The notes below the pieces were generated by a model. The model made no database searches. It saw only the letters and a list, made by a program, of their open reading frames with translations, and was not told the DNA's origin. 64,000 bases of DNA from Novipirellula aureliae. GTDB taxonomy: Bacteria > Planctomycetota > Planctomycetia > Pirellulales > Pirellulaceae. Of this stretch, positions 7,882 through 17,499 are shown one piece after another (within the stretch, counting starts at the first letter, position 1; each line of letters begins with the position of its first letter). The translations under genes were made by a program, and so were the position numbers. The stretch spans positions 26,316-90,315 of the forward strand of contig NZ_SJPY01000009.1 in the NCBI RefSeq assembly GCF_007860185.1. Reading direction: 5' to 3'.

Positions 7882-10800
7882 GTGTCCAAGTTTTTCGACG
7901 ATCCCATTCTGAATTCGCCTTACGAGTACCCAAACTCCCATTGGGAACTTGACGAAACGGGTCAGCCTACGCAGCAGGTCACGTCCTCGCGACGCGTTGC
8001 ATCATTCATTACGCCAATTCCTAAACCGAAAAAACGTCGAGGCAAAAAAGAATCGAAGACCGGCGTGCAAAGCGAAATGATCTTCGCCGACGAAGAAGGC
8101 CTGTCGACTGAAAAACAACAGTACGATCCAAATCCCGTCATCAACGAACTCCGTCGCGAGATCGACAAGTGGCGTCAAATCGACAATCCATCCAACTGGA
8201 AAGTCACCCCTGAAACGGCTCGCCTGCTGCTGCATTGGCGGGGTAATCACTTCAGCAGCATTCGGCCTTTTTTCTGCCAAGTCGAAGCCGCTGAAGTTGC
8301 GATTTGGCTGACCGAGGTCGCACCGAACCTCGACAATAAAGTTGGTAACCGCTTTCTCGATGCGCTCTATTCAGCCAATGAAGCGGCCAACCCAGGCCTC
8401 TCCCGACTGGCCTGCAAACTGGCAACCGGTGCCGGCAAGACCACCGTGATGGCGATGCTGATCGCATGGCAAACGATAAATTGGGTTCGCCGCAAAACCA
8501 GCAGTCGGTTCACCCGTGGATTCCTTGTCATTGCGCCTGGCCTGACGATCAAGGATCGTTTGCGAGTCTTGCAACCCAATGATCCCGACAGCTACTTCAA
8601 GTCTCGCGAACTAGTTCCTGGCGACATGCTGCCGGACCTCGAGCAGGCTCGTATCGTTATCACGAATTACCACGCCTTTAAGCTTCGCAATACGCTGGAC
8701 CTGTCCTCGGGAGGCCGAGCGTTGCTTCAAGGTCGTGGGCCAGAATTGAACACGACCGAGACCGAAGGTCAGATGATCAAACGCGTCATGCCTGAACTGA
8801 TGGGTATGCGGAACATCATGGTCATCAACGACGAAGCCCACCACTGCTATCGTGAAAAGCCGGCGGACGAATCCGAAGAATCCGATCTAACGGGAAAAGA
8901 AGAGAAAGACGAAGCCAAAGAGAACAATGAAGCCGCCCGGTTGTGGATCAATGGCATCGAAGCGGTCAATCGAACCATGGGCGTCAGCCGCGTCATGGAT
9001 CTATCTGCGACGCCTTTCTTTCTTCGCGGCAGCGGTTACGCCGAAGGAACGCTGTTCCCTTGGACGATGAGCGACTTCTCGTTGATGGACGCGATCGAAT
9101 GTGGCATCGTCAAACTGCCTCGCGTTCCGATCGCGGATAACCTGCCTGGCGGTAACGACGAGATGCCGATGTACCGCAACCTGTGGGAACACATCCGCAA
9201 AGACATGCCCAAGTCCGGCCGCAGCAAAGTGTCTGACCTCGACCCCGGCAAGATTCCAACGCCGCTCGAAACTGCACTCGACGCTCTCTATGGGCACTAC
9301 GAAAAGACGTTCAAGCTTTGGCAAGAAGCCAGCATCGACGTCCCGCCCTGTTTCATCGTCGTTTGCAATAACACCTCTTCATCGAAGCTCGTTTACGACT
9401 ACATCAGCGGCTATGAAATACAAAACGAAGACGGCACGTCGCACACCCGCGCCGGCCAGCTCGCGTTGTTCCGCAACTTCGACCCCGACAACCACGAGCC
9501 GTACCCGCAACCGCGAACCCTGTTGATCGACAGCGGCCAGCTCGAATCCGGCGAAGCGTTACACGCCGACTTTCGAAAATTCAATAGCGATGCCATCGAG
9601 CAATTTCGCAAAGAGATCGTCCAGCGAACCGGCGACCGCCAGAAAGCCGACAACATCAGTGACGAAGAAATCCTGCGCGAAGTCATGAACACCGTCGGCA
9701 AAAAAGGCCGGCTTGGCGAATCCATCCGCTGCGTCGTGTCTGTGTCGATGCTGACCGAAGGCTGGGACGCCAACACCGTCACGCACGTCCTGGGCGTTCG
9801 CGGCTTCACGACTCAATTGCTTTGCGAACAAGTCATCGGCCGCGCCTTGCGTCGCCAATCCTACGACCTCAACGCCGAGAACAAATTCGATGTCGAGTAC
9901 GCCGACGTGCTCGGTATCCCGTTCGACTTCAACGCCAAACCCGTCGTCGCGCCACCGCAAAAGCCACGCGAAACGGTGCAGGTCAAAGCCGTCCGTCCCG
10001 AACGCGACGAACTCGAAATCCGATTCCCTCGCGTCAGCGGCTACCGCGTCGAACTACCGACCGAACGCATCAAGGCCGAGTTCACCGACGACCACCGCAT
10101 GGTCGTGACACAACAAATGGTCGGCGCGACCGAGACACTCAACAGTGGCATTATCGGCGAACCGGCCGAATTGAACCTCGTCCACACCAACGAACTTCGC
10201 AACAGCCGCCTGCTTTACAAACTGACCGAACGGCTGGTCATGGTCAAATGGAAGAAGCCTGGCGAAGCACCGCGGATGGACCTGTTCATGCCGCTCAAAC
10301 GCATCGCCGGCCAATGGCTCAAAGGCTACACCGAATTTCAAGGCGGCACGTATCCGGCGCAGCTCATGTACCAAGCCCTGGCCGACCAAGCTTGCGAAAA
10401 GATCAGTGCGGCGATTGTCCGCGCCCATCAAGGCGATAATCAAATCAAAGCGATGCTCGACGCGTACAATCCATCGGGCAGTTCACGGTTCGTCAACTTC
10501 AACACTTCCAAAGCCGACCGTTACCAAACCAGCGTGAATCACTCTCACGTCAACTGGGTCGTGCTGGACAGCGATTGGGAAGCCGAATTTTGCCGCATCG
10601 CTGAAAAACACCCCGCAGTGCGTGCCTATGTCAAGAATCACGGTCTCGGTTTGGAAGTCCCGTATCGGTTCATGGATGAAGCACGCAAGTATCGGCCTGA
10701 CTTCATCGTCCAAATCGACGACGGCAGAGATCCGCTTTCCGACGGCACGCCCGATCTGCTCAACCTCGTCGTCGAGATCAAAGGCTATCGCGGTGAAGAT

Positions 10801-11025
10801 GCCCGAGAGAAAGCCAACACGATGAAGACCTACTGGATCCCCGGCGTCAACAACCTTGGCTCGTTCGGACGGTGGGCCTTTGCCGAATTCACCGAAGTGT
10901 TCCAAATGGCATCTGACTTCGAGCAACAGGTCGCCGCCCAATTCGATCAGATGGTCGACGAAGCCATCCGGTCACAACCCGAACCCTCAATCCGATCCGC
11001 GGGAGCATCCCACCTTGAAAGCTAA
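7882..11025 (+). CDS. type III-like restriction endonuclease subunit (BPTD_3080-type)
   Basis: This is a large SF2 helicase-nuclease. Walker A is ATGAGKT at residues 181-187, motif II is DEAH at 317-320, and SATPFF starts at 375. A PD-(D/E)xK nuclease follows near the C-terminus, with P939-D940 and E965-x-K967. The early text FFDDPILNSPYEYP is the usual N-terminus of the BPTD_3080 family, so I place the start at GTG 7882, with TGGGGG just upstream, and not at TTG 7810. It should translocate and cut DNA together with the methyltransferase encoded two genes on. It overlaps the next gene by 11 bases. Confidence 0.9.
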   Translation: MSKFFDDPILNSPYEYPNSHWELDETGQPTQQVTSSRRVASFITPIPKPKKRRGKKESKTGVQSEMIFADEEGLSTEKQQYDPNPVINELRREIDKWRQIDNPSNWKVTPETARLLLHWRGNHFSSIRPFFCQVEAAEVAIWLTEVAPNLDNKVGNRFLDALYSANEAANPGLSRLACKLATGAGKTTVMAMLIAWQTINWVRRKTSSRFTRGFLVIAPGLTIKDRLRVLQPNDPDSYFKSRELVPGDMLPDLEQARIVITNYHAFKLRNTLDLSSGGRALLQGRGPELNTTETEGQMIKRVMPELMGMRNIMVINDEAHHCYREKPADESEESDLTGKEEKDEAKENNEAARLWINGIEAVNRTMGVSRVMDLSATPFFLRGSGYAEGTLFPWTMSDFSLMDAIECGIVKLPRVPIADNLPGGNDEMPMYRNLWEHIRKDMPKSGRSKVSDLDPGKIPTPLETALDALYGHYEKTFKLWQEASIDVPPCFIVVCNNTSSSKLVYDYISGYEIQNEDGTSHTRAGQLALFRNFDPDNHEPYPQPRTLLIDSGQLESGEALHADFRKFNSDAIEQFRKEIVQRTGDRQKADNISDEEILREVMNTVGKKGRLGESIRCVVSVSMLTEGWDANTVTHVLGVRGFTTQLLCEQVIGRALRRQSYDLNAENKFDVEYADVLGIPFDFNAKPVVAPPQKPRETVQVKAVRPERDELEIRFPRVSGYRVELPTERIKAEFTDDHRMVVTQQMVGATETLNSGIIGEPAELNLVHTNELRNSRLLYKLTERLVMVKWKKPGEAPRMDLFMPLKRIAGQWLKGYTEFQGGTYPAQLMYQALADQACEKISAAIVRAHQGDNQIKAMLDAYNPSGSSRFVNFNTSKADRYQTSVNHSHVNWVVLDSDWEAEFCRIAEKHPAVRAYVKNHGLGLEVPYRFMDEARKYRPDFIVQIDDGRDPLSDGTPDLLNLVVEIKGYRGEDAREKANTMKTYWIPGVNNLGSFGRWAFAEFTEVFQMASDFEQQVAAQFDQMVDEAIRSQPEPSIRSAGASHLES

Positions 11026-12931
11026 CATCCTGACGTTCTCAAAGATCGTCGATAGCACCCACGGTGCCCGGGAGCATTACCACATCCCGAAGTATCAACG
11101 CGAATACACATGGGGTAAACGCAATTGGGAAATCCTAGTTCAAGATATCGACGACAACGATCCCGGATACTTCATGGGAGCGATCATCGTCGTTCGTGAT
11201 TCCGACGACGACATCAATGGCTGCCAAATAATCTTCGAGGTTGTCGACGGACAGCAACGACTGACGACCTTATCGCTTTATATGCTCGCTCTCTACGAGA
11301 AGATGGTTTCCCTGCGAGGCACAACAGACTTTGAAGACGAAGAAGAACGAAGCGACTTTGAGAATTGTCTCGCTAGTCTTCGCAACAAGCTGGTGCTCAA
11401 GGTCAAGACCGAAGAGGACTTGACCGAACCCCATCATCGCGGATGGCTCGAAAGGGGGAAGCACTGTTATCTGCGGGTTCACCCATCGACCCAGAAAGAC
11501 AATTACGAAGACTACCGATACGCCATGGGGCAAATTGGGCTCGTCGGCTCCGTGGCCATACCGACACGATTTGGCAATCGCCGAATCTCTCGGGCACTCA
11601 ACTTCTTTCGCGAGAACCTTCCCAACGATATCGGAGGGTGCATGTCGTTGTTCGCGAAGATAAACCAATTGCAATTCGTCTTCATCGCCGTCGGATCACA
11701 AGCCGACGCCTTCACGCTCTTCGAGACGCTTAACAATCGGGGCGTTCCGCTGTCGGCCATCGACATCGTCAAAAACAAGATGCTGGCCGAGATGCAGAAG
11801 CAACACCAAACCAGTGTGGATGAATCATTCGACCAGTGGCAGCAGATCGTCGACAACATCGAAGAAACCGACGAGCAAGAGCGGTTCCTGCGTCAGTTCT
11901 ACAACGCAAATCACTGGGACGACGACATCCGAGTCGCGGGGATAAACCGGGCCAACAAATCCAAGATCATCGCGATCTATGAAAAGGTCATCTCCCGCAA
12001 CCCCCAGGCCGTGTTCGACCGATTGTGCGACGCTGCGGGCCACTACGGTTCGCTAATCTCGCCGGAAGACTACGAGCTAGACACCGACATTCAATCCGCG
12101 CTAGTGGATCTGCAAAGAATCAACGCCGCACCGGCCTACCAACTGCTGCTTTATCTTTTCACCGTTGACGATGACGTCTTTGTCGAAGATGACTTTTTGC
12201 TTCGGGCGATCAACCTCCTGCGAAAGTTCTATGTGCGTCGGAATGTCACCGATACGCCAGGCACGTCCCAGCTCGACCAGTCCCATGTCGACACGATTGG
12301 TGCCTGTCAAAAAGAAATCGAGCAAACCGGCAAGCTGAGCTACGCGTTCCTGCAAGGACAAGTGCTTGCCAAAGATCGGTACGCGTCACTCGATACCTTT
12401 CGCGAGGAATTGGGCGGTTACATCTACTACGAGAACGTAGGGATGGCTCGTTACCTGCTAATCAAGCTCGACGAAGAACATCACCATCGTGAGTACAAAC
12501 CCGATCTGTGGTCCCGCAACAACAAAGACAAATACATCTGGACCATCGAGCACGTCTTACCGCAAACCGAAAACCTCTCCAAAGAATGGATCGCTGATCT
12601 CGCCGATGGAGACGCCGACCGCGCTGCGGAACTTCATCTTGAATACGTCGATCGACTCGGGAACCTCACCCTCAGCGGCTACAACTCGCGACTTTCCAAA
12701 GCCTCTTTCGCTAAAAAGCAGGCTCTTGCGGGCGCGAAAAAGATTGCCGGTCAGAAAATCGCGATCGGTTACAAGAACAAATTGGCGTTGAACACGTTGC
12801 AGTTTGACTGCGATGGCCAGACAACCAGCCTCGCAGAGACTCACACCTGGAACGCCGACTTGATTCAGGCACGCACCAATCGCATGGTTGATCTGCTAAT
12901 CGACATGTTCGCGTTCGACGAAGAAGCCTAA
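11015..12931 (+). CDS. DUF262/DUF1524 (GmrSD-like) endonuclease
   Basis: An N-terminal DUF262 domain shows YQREYTW from residue 27 and VDGQQRLTTL near 76-85; this ParB-like fold uses NTP in GmrS-type enzymes. A C-terminal DUF1524 domain carries IEHVLPQ with His513 and later LGNLTLSGYNSRLSK, which matches the His-Asn nuclease pattern. Such fused proteins belong to type IV restriction and to BrxU/SspE-like defence. The start is TTG 11015, inside the upstream gene's end and after GGGAG. Its place between restriction subunit and methyltransferase is unusual for classical type III systems and suggests a joint operon. Confidence 0.9.
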   Translation: MKANILTFSKIVDSTHGAREHYHIPKYQREYTWGKRNWEILVQDIDDNDPGYFMGAIIVVRDSDDDINGCQIIFEVVDGQQRLTTLSLYMLALYEKMVSLRGTTDFEDEEERSDFENCLASLRNKLVLKVKTEEDLTEPHHRGWLERGKHCYLRVHPSTQKDNYEDYRYAMGQIGLVGSVAIPTRFGNRRISRALNFFRENLPNDIGGCMSLFAKINQLQFVFIAVGSQADAFTLFETLNNRGVPLSAIDIVKNKMLAEMQKQHQTSVDESFDQWQQIVDNIEETDEQERFLRQFYNANHWDDDIRVAGINRANKSKIIAIYEKVISRNPQAVFDRLCDAAGHYGSLISPEDYELDTDIQSALVDLQRINAAPAYQLLLYLFTVDDDVFVEDDFLLRAINLLRKFYVRRNVTDTPGTSQLDQSHVDTIGACQKEIEQTGKLSYAFLQGQVLAKDRYASLDTFREELGGYIYYENVGMARYLLIKLDEEHHHREYKPDLWSRNNKDKYIWTIEHVLPQTENLSKEWIADLADGDADRAAELHLEYVDRLGNLTLSGYNSRLSKASFAKKQALAGAKKIAGQKIAIGYKNKLALNTLQFDCDGQTTSLAETHTWNADLIQARTNRMVDLLIDMFAFDEEA

Positions 12932-12964
12932 CTGACAAAACAACAAGATTACGACAAGATAAGC

Positions 12965-15900
12965 ATGGCCAAGAAAGCATCACGGAAGAAAGCCACCAAG
13001 AAAACCGTCGAGACGCTGCGGCATGCCGACAGCCGGCGGACGAACATTCCTACCGCCGAACAGCAGTCGGTGATGGAGACCGAGGACAAGTATTCAATCC
13101 GCGTCGCGTACGAGCGCCGTAATCGGGACTTGGACCCGCAATTAGTGTGGCGGGGCAAAGACGAACAGGACGCCGGACCGCTGGTCGCCAACGCGCCGCC
13201 GCTGTACATCCAGGAAAAAGTTCACCCCAAGGTTCTGATCGACGACCTGATGCGTCGGACCGATGCCTTGAAAGAGAAAGGCAAGGCGGAGCAGCTCGAC
13301 TTATTCGGCGACTTCAACGGCTTGCCCGAGGAGGCACGCAGTGCCGAGTTCTACCAGCACGACGCCAACTGGACCAACCGCATGATCCTGGGCGATAGCT
13401 TGCAGGTCATGGCGTCACTGGCCGAACGTGAAGGATTGCGAGGTAAAGTCCAGTGCATCTATTTCGACCCGCCCTACGGCATCAAGTTCAACTCAAACTT
13501 TCAGTGGTCTACGGAAAACAACAGTGTCACCGATGGAAAACGAGAGCACATCACCCGTGAGCCTGAGCAAGTAAAGGCGTTTCGCGATACGTGGAGTGAC
13601 GGGATTCACAGTTACCTTGCTTATCTACGAGATCGATTGATTGCGAGTCACCAACTATTGAGCGAAACCGGCTGCATCTTTTTACAAATCGGAGATAAAA
13701 ACGTGCACAATGTCCGCGTTTTGCTTGATGAAGTTTTTGGTTCACAAAACTGTGTTGCGACTATCACATACAAGTCAGCTGTGGGCATGGGCGCCAAGCA
13801 CCTCGATGAAGTAGCAACTTACTTACTTTTCTATGCGAAAGACAAAGCCAGCCTAAAGTATAGAACACTGTTCAAACCGCTGACCATCGGCGAGCCAGGC
13901 GCAACTCGTTACCTGATCAGTGACGAGCAGATGGTTGAGACACGCAAGAGTATCGTGGAAGCGCAGCAGGGTTACGAGGCGGGCACCTGCAACCCATTTT
14001 TCAAACAGGGTCTAACTTCGCGTTCGGGCGGTGATTCAACTCAGTATCCCGTTTCGTTCAGGGGAAAGAAATTCCGGCCAACTACCGGCGGTTGGCGAAC
14101 CAATGTGAGCGGCATGAACCGTGTAAAAAAAGCATCTCGCATTGCGATTGAAGGAACCCGCTTGGCCTACAAGCGGCGATTCGGCGATTTCCCTTTTACA
14201 GGATTCGACAACATCTGGGACGACATTAGCGGAGGCATCAAGTCACGCAGCGATCCAAAAGTTTATGTAGTGCAAACGTCGACCACGCTCATTGAGCGTT
14301 GCATCTTACAAGTGACTGATCCCGGCGATCTGGTCCTCGATCCAACATGTGGAGCGGGAACCACCGGATTTGTTGCTGAGCAATGGGGGAGACGCTGGAT
14401 CACAATTGATACTAGCCGCGTTGCGTTGGCACTCGCGCGCTCCCGCATTATTGGTGCTCGATATCCTTACTATCTCTTGAAAGACAGTGAAGAGGGAAAG
14501 AAGAAAGAAGCAGAACTTGGAAGCAGTGCCTCAGAAATAACGAAGCCGACCAATGACTTGCGGGTTGGGTTTAGTATGGAACGGTATGCTCGCATTTCTC
14601 TCCGCTCGATTGCGCATAACGCCGAAATCGACGTCATCTACGATGCCTTTCAAACCAAGCTCGAACCGATTCGAGAAGAACTCAACGCGGTGCTCGGTGA
14701 GTCTTGGGAAGATTGGCAAATTCCTCGCGAAGCAGGGCAGCGGTGGGAGAATGAAGCGGTCGCGCTGCACGCATCACTGATCGACCATCGCAAACGACTG
14801 GCCTCGACCCTCGAAGTGCTCGATACTGTCGAGCTGTCCCAGCACGCCGACAAAGTCCGCGAGATTATCGCTGCCGAAGTCTCCGCCGACCTGAAGAAAC
14901 TCAACGCCTTGGTCGGCATGAAGGGCAAGGACGCGTTCACACTCGACACGCTGCCCGAGGAGCCTCGCGACCCGTGGCCTGACGAAGCCAAGAAGCTGCA
15001 CGCGAAGTGGTGGAAGCTGCGCATCGAACGCCAAAAAGAAATCGACGCCTCGATCGCGGCCAAGGCGGACTTTGAATATCTGTACGACAAACCCTATGAA
15101 GACAAAACCAAAGTCCGCGTCGCCGGTCCCTTCACCGTCGAATCGCTCTCGCCCCACCGCACGCTATCGGTTGGAGAAAACGACGAACTGATCGACCCGC
15201 TCGATGCACCCGCCACGCGTACCGGCGGCGAGACCACCGAGATCGCCGACTTCGCTACCATGATCCTAGACAACCTGAAAAAGTCCGGCGTCCAACAGGC
15301 TCACAAAGAGGACAAGATCGACTTCACCTCCCTGGTCCCTTGGCCCGGCCAGTACATCGCCGCCGAGGGTCGGTTCAACGACGAAAGCGGCAAAGAACAA
15401 CGCGCCGGCATCTTCATCGGCCCCGAGTTCGGCACGATCTCCCAGCCCGACTTGAAAGCCGCCGCCCGCGAATGTGGCGACGCCGATTTCGATGTCCTGA
15501 TTGCTTGCGGCTTCAATTACGAAGCCCACGCGACCGAGTTCAACAAACTGGGCCGCATCCAAGTCTTGAAAGCCCGCATGAACGCCGACATGCACATGTC
15601 GGCCGACCTGAAGAACACCGGCAAGGGCAACCTATTCGTGATCTTCGGCGAACCGGACATCACTGTCCGCCGCAGCAAAGCCAAAGCTGCGAAGATGGAC
15701 GACATCGAAGTTCAAATCAACGGCGTCGACGTCTTCCAACCCAGCACCGGCGAAGTCCGCAGCGACGGAGCCGAGGGTATCGCGTGCTGGTTCGTCGACA
15801 CTGACTACAACGAAGAATCGTTCTTCGTCCGTCAAGCCTATTTCCTAGGCGCCAACGACCCCTACAAGTCCCTTAAGACCACCCTGAAAGCCGAAGTCGA

Positions 15901-16042
15901 CAAAGAAGCCTGGGACAGCCTCAACAGCGATGTCTCCCGCCCCTTCCCCCAACCCAAATCCGGCCGCATCGCAGTGAAAGTCATCAACCACCTCGGCGAC
16001 GAAGTGATGAAGGTGTTCCGCGTGAAGGAGGTACTTGAATGA
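12965..16042 (+). CDS. site-specific DNA methyltransferase (type III Mod-like, beta class)
   Basis: The DPPY catalytic motif is at residues 168-171 and the SAM-binding motif DPTCGAGTTG begins at 459, so the order is DPPY before the G-motif, as in beta-class N6-adenine or N4-cytosine enzymes. The stretch between them is the expected target-recognition region. About 450 further residues follow with no motif I can name. A Lys-rich N-terminus (MAKKASRKKATKK) may help DNA contact. It should methylate the host at the site cut by the restriction subunit upstream. Its stop overlaps the next start as ATGA (16039-16042). Confidence 0.92.
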   Translation: MAKKASRKKATKKTVETLRHADSRRTNIPTAEQQSVMETEDKYSIRVAYERRNRDLDPQLVWRGKDEQDAGPLVANAPPLYIQEKVHPKVLIDDLMRRTDALKEKGKAEQLDLFGDFNGLPEEARSAEFYQHDANWTNRMILGDSLQVMASLAEREGLRGKVQCIYFDPPYGIKFNSNFQWSTENNSVTDGKREHITREPEQVKAFRDTWSDGIHSYLAYLRDRLIASHQLLSETGCIFLQIGDKNVHNVRVLLDEVFGSQNCVATITYKSAVGMGAKHLDEVATYLLFYAKDKASLKYRTLFKPLTIGEPGATRYLISDEQMVETRKSIVEAQQGYEAGTCNPFFKQGLTSRSGGDSTQYPVSFRGKKFRPTTGGWRTNVSGMNRVKKASRIAIEGTRLAYKRRFGDFPFTGFDNIWDDISGGIKSRSDPKVYVVQTSTTLIERCILQVTDPGDLVLDPTCGAGTTGFVAEQWGRRWITIDTSRVALALARSRIIGARYPYYLLKDSEEGKKKEAELGSSASEITKPTNDLRVGFSMERYARISLRSIAHNAEIDVIYDAFQTKLEPIREELNAVLGESWEDWQIPREAGQRWENEAVALHASLIDHRKRLASTLEVLDTVELSQHADKVREIIAAEVSADLKKLNALVGMKGKDAFTLDTLPEEPRDPWPDEAKKLHAKWWKLRIERQKEIDASIAAKADFEYLYDKPYEDKTKVRVAGPFTVESLSPHRTLSVGENDELIDPLDAPATRTGGETTEIADFATMILDNLKKSGVQQAHKEDKIDFTSLVPWPGQYIAAEGRFNDESGKEQRAGIFIGPEFGTISQPDLKAAARECGDADFDVLIACGFNYEAHATEFNKLGRIQVLKARMNADMHMSADLKNTGKGNLFVIFGEPDITVRRSKAKAAKMDDIEVQINGVDVFQPSTGEVRSDGAEGIACWFVDTDYNEESFFVRQAYFLGANDPYKSLKTTLKAEVDKEAWDSLNSDVSRPFPQPKSGRIAVKVINHLGDEVMKVFRVKEVLE

Positions 16043-17499
16043 GTACAGAAGGAGAACCGAAGCTCACCGCAAAAACGAATGTCCTCAAAACGCGTGACGA
16101 CATACACCCAGTTCTATTTGAGCAAACCGAGTGTGAAGAGGGCATGTCGCCACCCTGTTTCAAACTCGTATCAGACAGTGGCTGTAGTTGGGTGCGGCCA
16201 GGTGAATTGTTCGGAAAGAAGAAACTGAGGGAAAGAATTGAGCCATGGTTAACATCACTTTGTCAGTCTGAGCACCTTTCTCTACTTTTGGGTTCCGGTC
16301 TCACCAATGCGGTCCATCGGCGCGCGACTGGAAGTGGCGTGCCCGGCATGGCAAAAGCAAATTTTGAAGAATTTGATGAGATTATCCAGGCCGAAGCATT
16401 GAGATCCGCACATGCATGCGGCCGAAGTGAGGGCAACATCGAGGATCAACTTAGAATTGCGAACGAGTACCATCGTGGGGTCGAGATTGCCGCCGCCCTG
16501 GGCGATGCAGAAGCAACCAGCAAGGCAATCAGGTTGCGAGAGTGCATCCAAGACGTGCTCATAATGTTCTCGACTTTCATCTACACGGGCGAACAAGGGA
16601 TCGCGAACGCTGTACCAGAAAAGCGAGAAGACGCGTTTAGCTATCTCGTGAGCTTTCTCATGTCCTTTGCTTCACGATCTGGCACACGGGATCGACTCCA
16701 CATATTTACTACGAATTATGATCGTTTGATTGAAGCTGGGGCTGATGCCGCTGGCATGCACCTGCTGGATCGTTTCGTTGGTTCTGTATCTCCTTTGTTT
16801 CGATCTTCGCGTCTTGATCTTGATGTTCACTACAATCCACCTGGAATACGCGGAGAACCTCGATATCTCGAAGGGGTCGCGCGGTTCACAAAACTGCACG
16901 GATCACTCGACTGGCTTGATATTGAACGGAACATTCGGCGTATTGGCTTGCCTTTTGGTGGCAAAAGCATGCAGCTTGTCTCGTCCGCGTTTGCTGAGAT
17001 TGGCACAGATGCTTCGCAGTTGATGATCTTTCCAAATGCCGCAAAAGATCGAGAAACCACCTTCTATCCCTACACGGAGTTGTTCCGCGACTTCGCTGCT
17101 TCGTTGTGCCGACCCAACCATACGCTTGTGACTTTCGGTTACGGCTTTGGCGATGACCATTTGAATCGCGTGATCAAGGACATGCTTACAGTTCCTTCGA
17201 CTCACTTAGTGGTGATATCGTACAACGACCCGTTGGATCGCATTATGAACATGTACGAAGAACTCGGGCGGCACGCGCAGGTGACGCTCTTGTTGGGCGA
17301 CCACATCGGCGAGTTTGGAACGTTGGTCGATTCCTATCTGCCGAAACCTGCGATTGACCGAGCTACGTTCCGTATGGCGGAACTCCTGAAGGCTCGGTTC
17401 GGTACACGGTCAGCCGAAGCCACTAAAGTCGAACCCGCACCATCGCAAGTTGCAGAGCCGAAGCCAGGCGACACCGAACTTGATTTGGAGGGGCTATGA
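16039..17499 (+). CDS. SIR2-family NADase, partner of HerA
   Basis: SIR2 motifs are in order: LLLGSGLT (G85-S86-G87), TTNYDRL (N226), KLHGSLDW (H287), and a late FGYGFGDDH that closes the Rossmann fold. Asn226 and His287 are the residues used for NAD+ cleavage in defence sirtuins. It has no other domain apart from about 80 leading residues and an acidic tail. Translation is coupled to the neighbours by ATGA at both ends. SIR2 next to HerA is the known Nezha-type anti-phage pair, where infection triggers NAD+ loss; this role is inferred from family and context. Confidence 0.9.
   Translation: MSTEGEPKLTAKTNVLKTRDDIHPVLFEQTECEEGMSPPCFKLVSDSGCSWVRPGELFGKKKLRERIEPWLTSLCQSEHLSLLLGSGLTNAVHRRATGSGVPGMAKANFEEFDEIIQAEALRSAHACGRSEGNIEDQLRIANEYHRGVEIAAALGDAEATSKAIRLRECIQDVLIMFSTFIYTGEQGIANAVPEKREDAFSYLVSFLMSFASRSGTRDRLHIFTTNYDRLIEAGADAAGMHLLDRFVGSVSPLFRSSRLDLDVHYNPPGIRGEPRYLEGVARFTKLHGSLDWLDIERNIRRIGLPFGGKSMQLVSSAFAEIGTDASQLMIFPNAAKDRETTFYPYTELFRDFAASLCRPNHTLVTFGYGFGDDHLNRVIKDMLTVPSTHLVVISYNDPLDRIMNMYEELGRHAQVTLLLGDHIGEFGTLVDSYLPKPAIDRATFRMAELLKARFGTRSAEATKVEPAPSQVAEPKPGDTELDLEGL

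Noticed and set aside
9822-10439. 205-codon ORF inside the restriction subunit gene
   Set aside because: It is an Arg/Pro-rich shadow frame of a well-supported gene.
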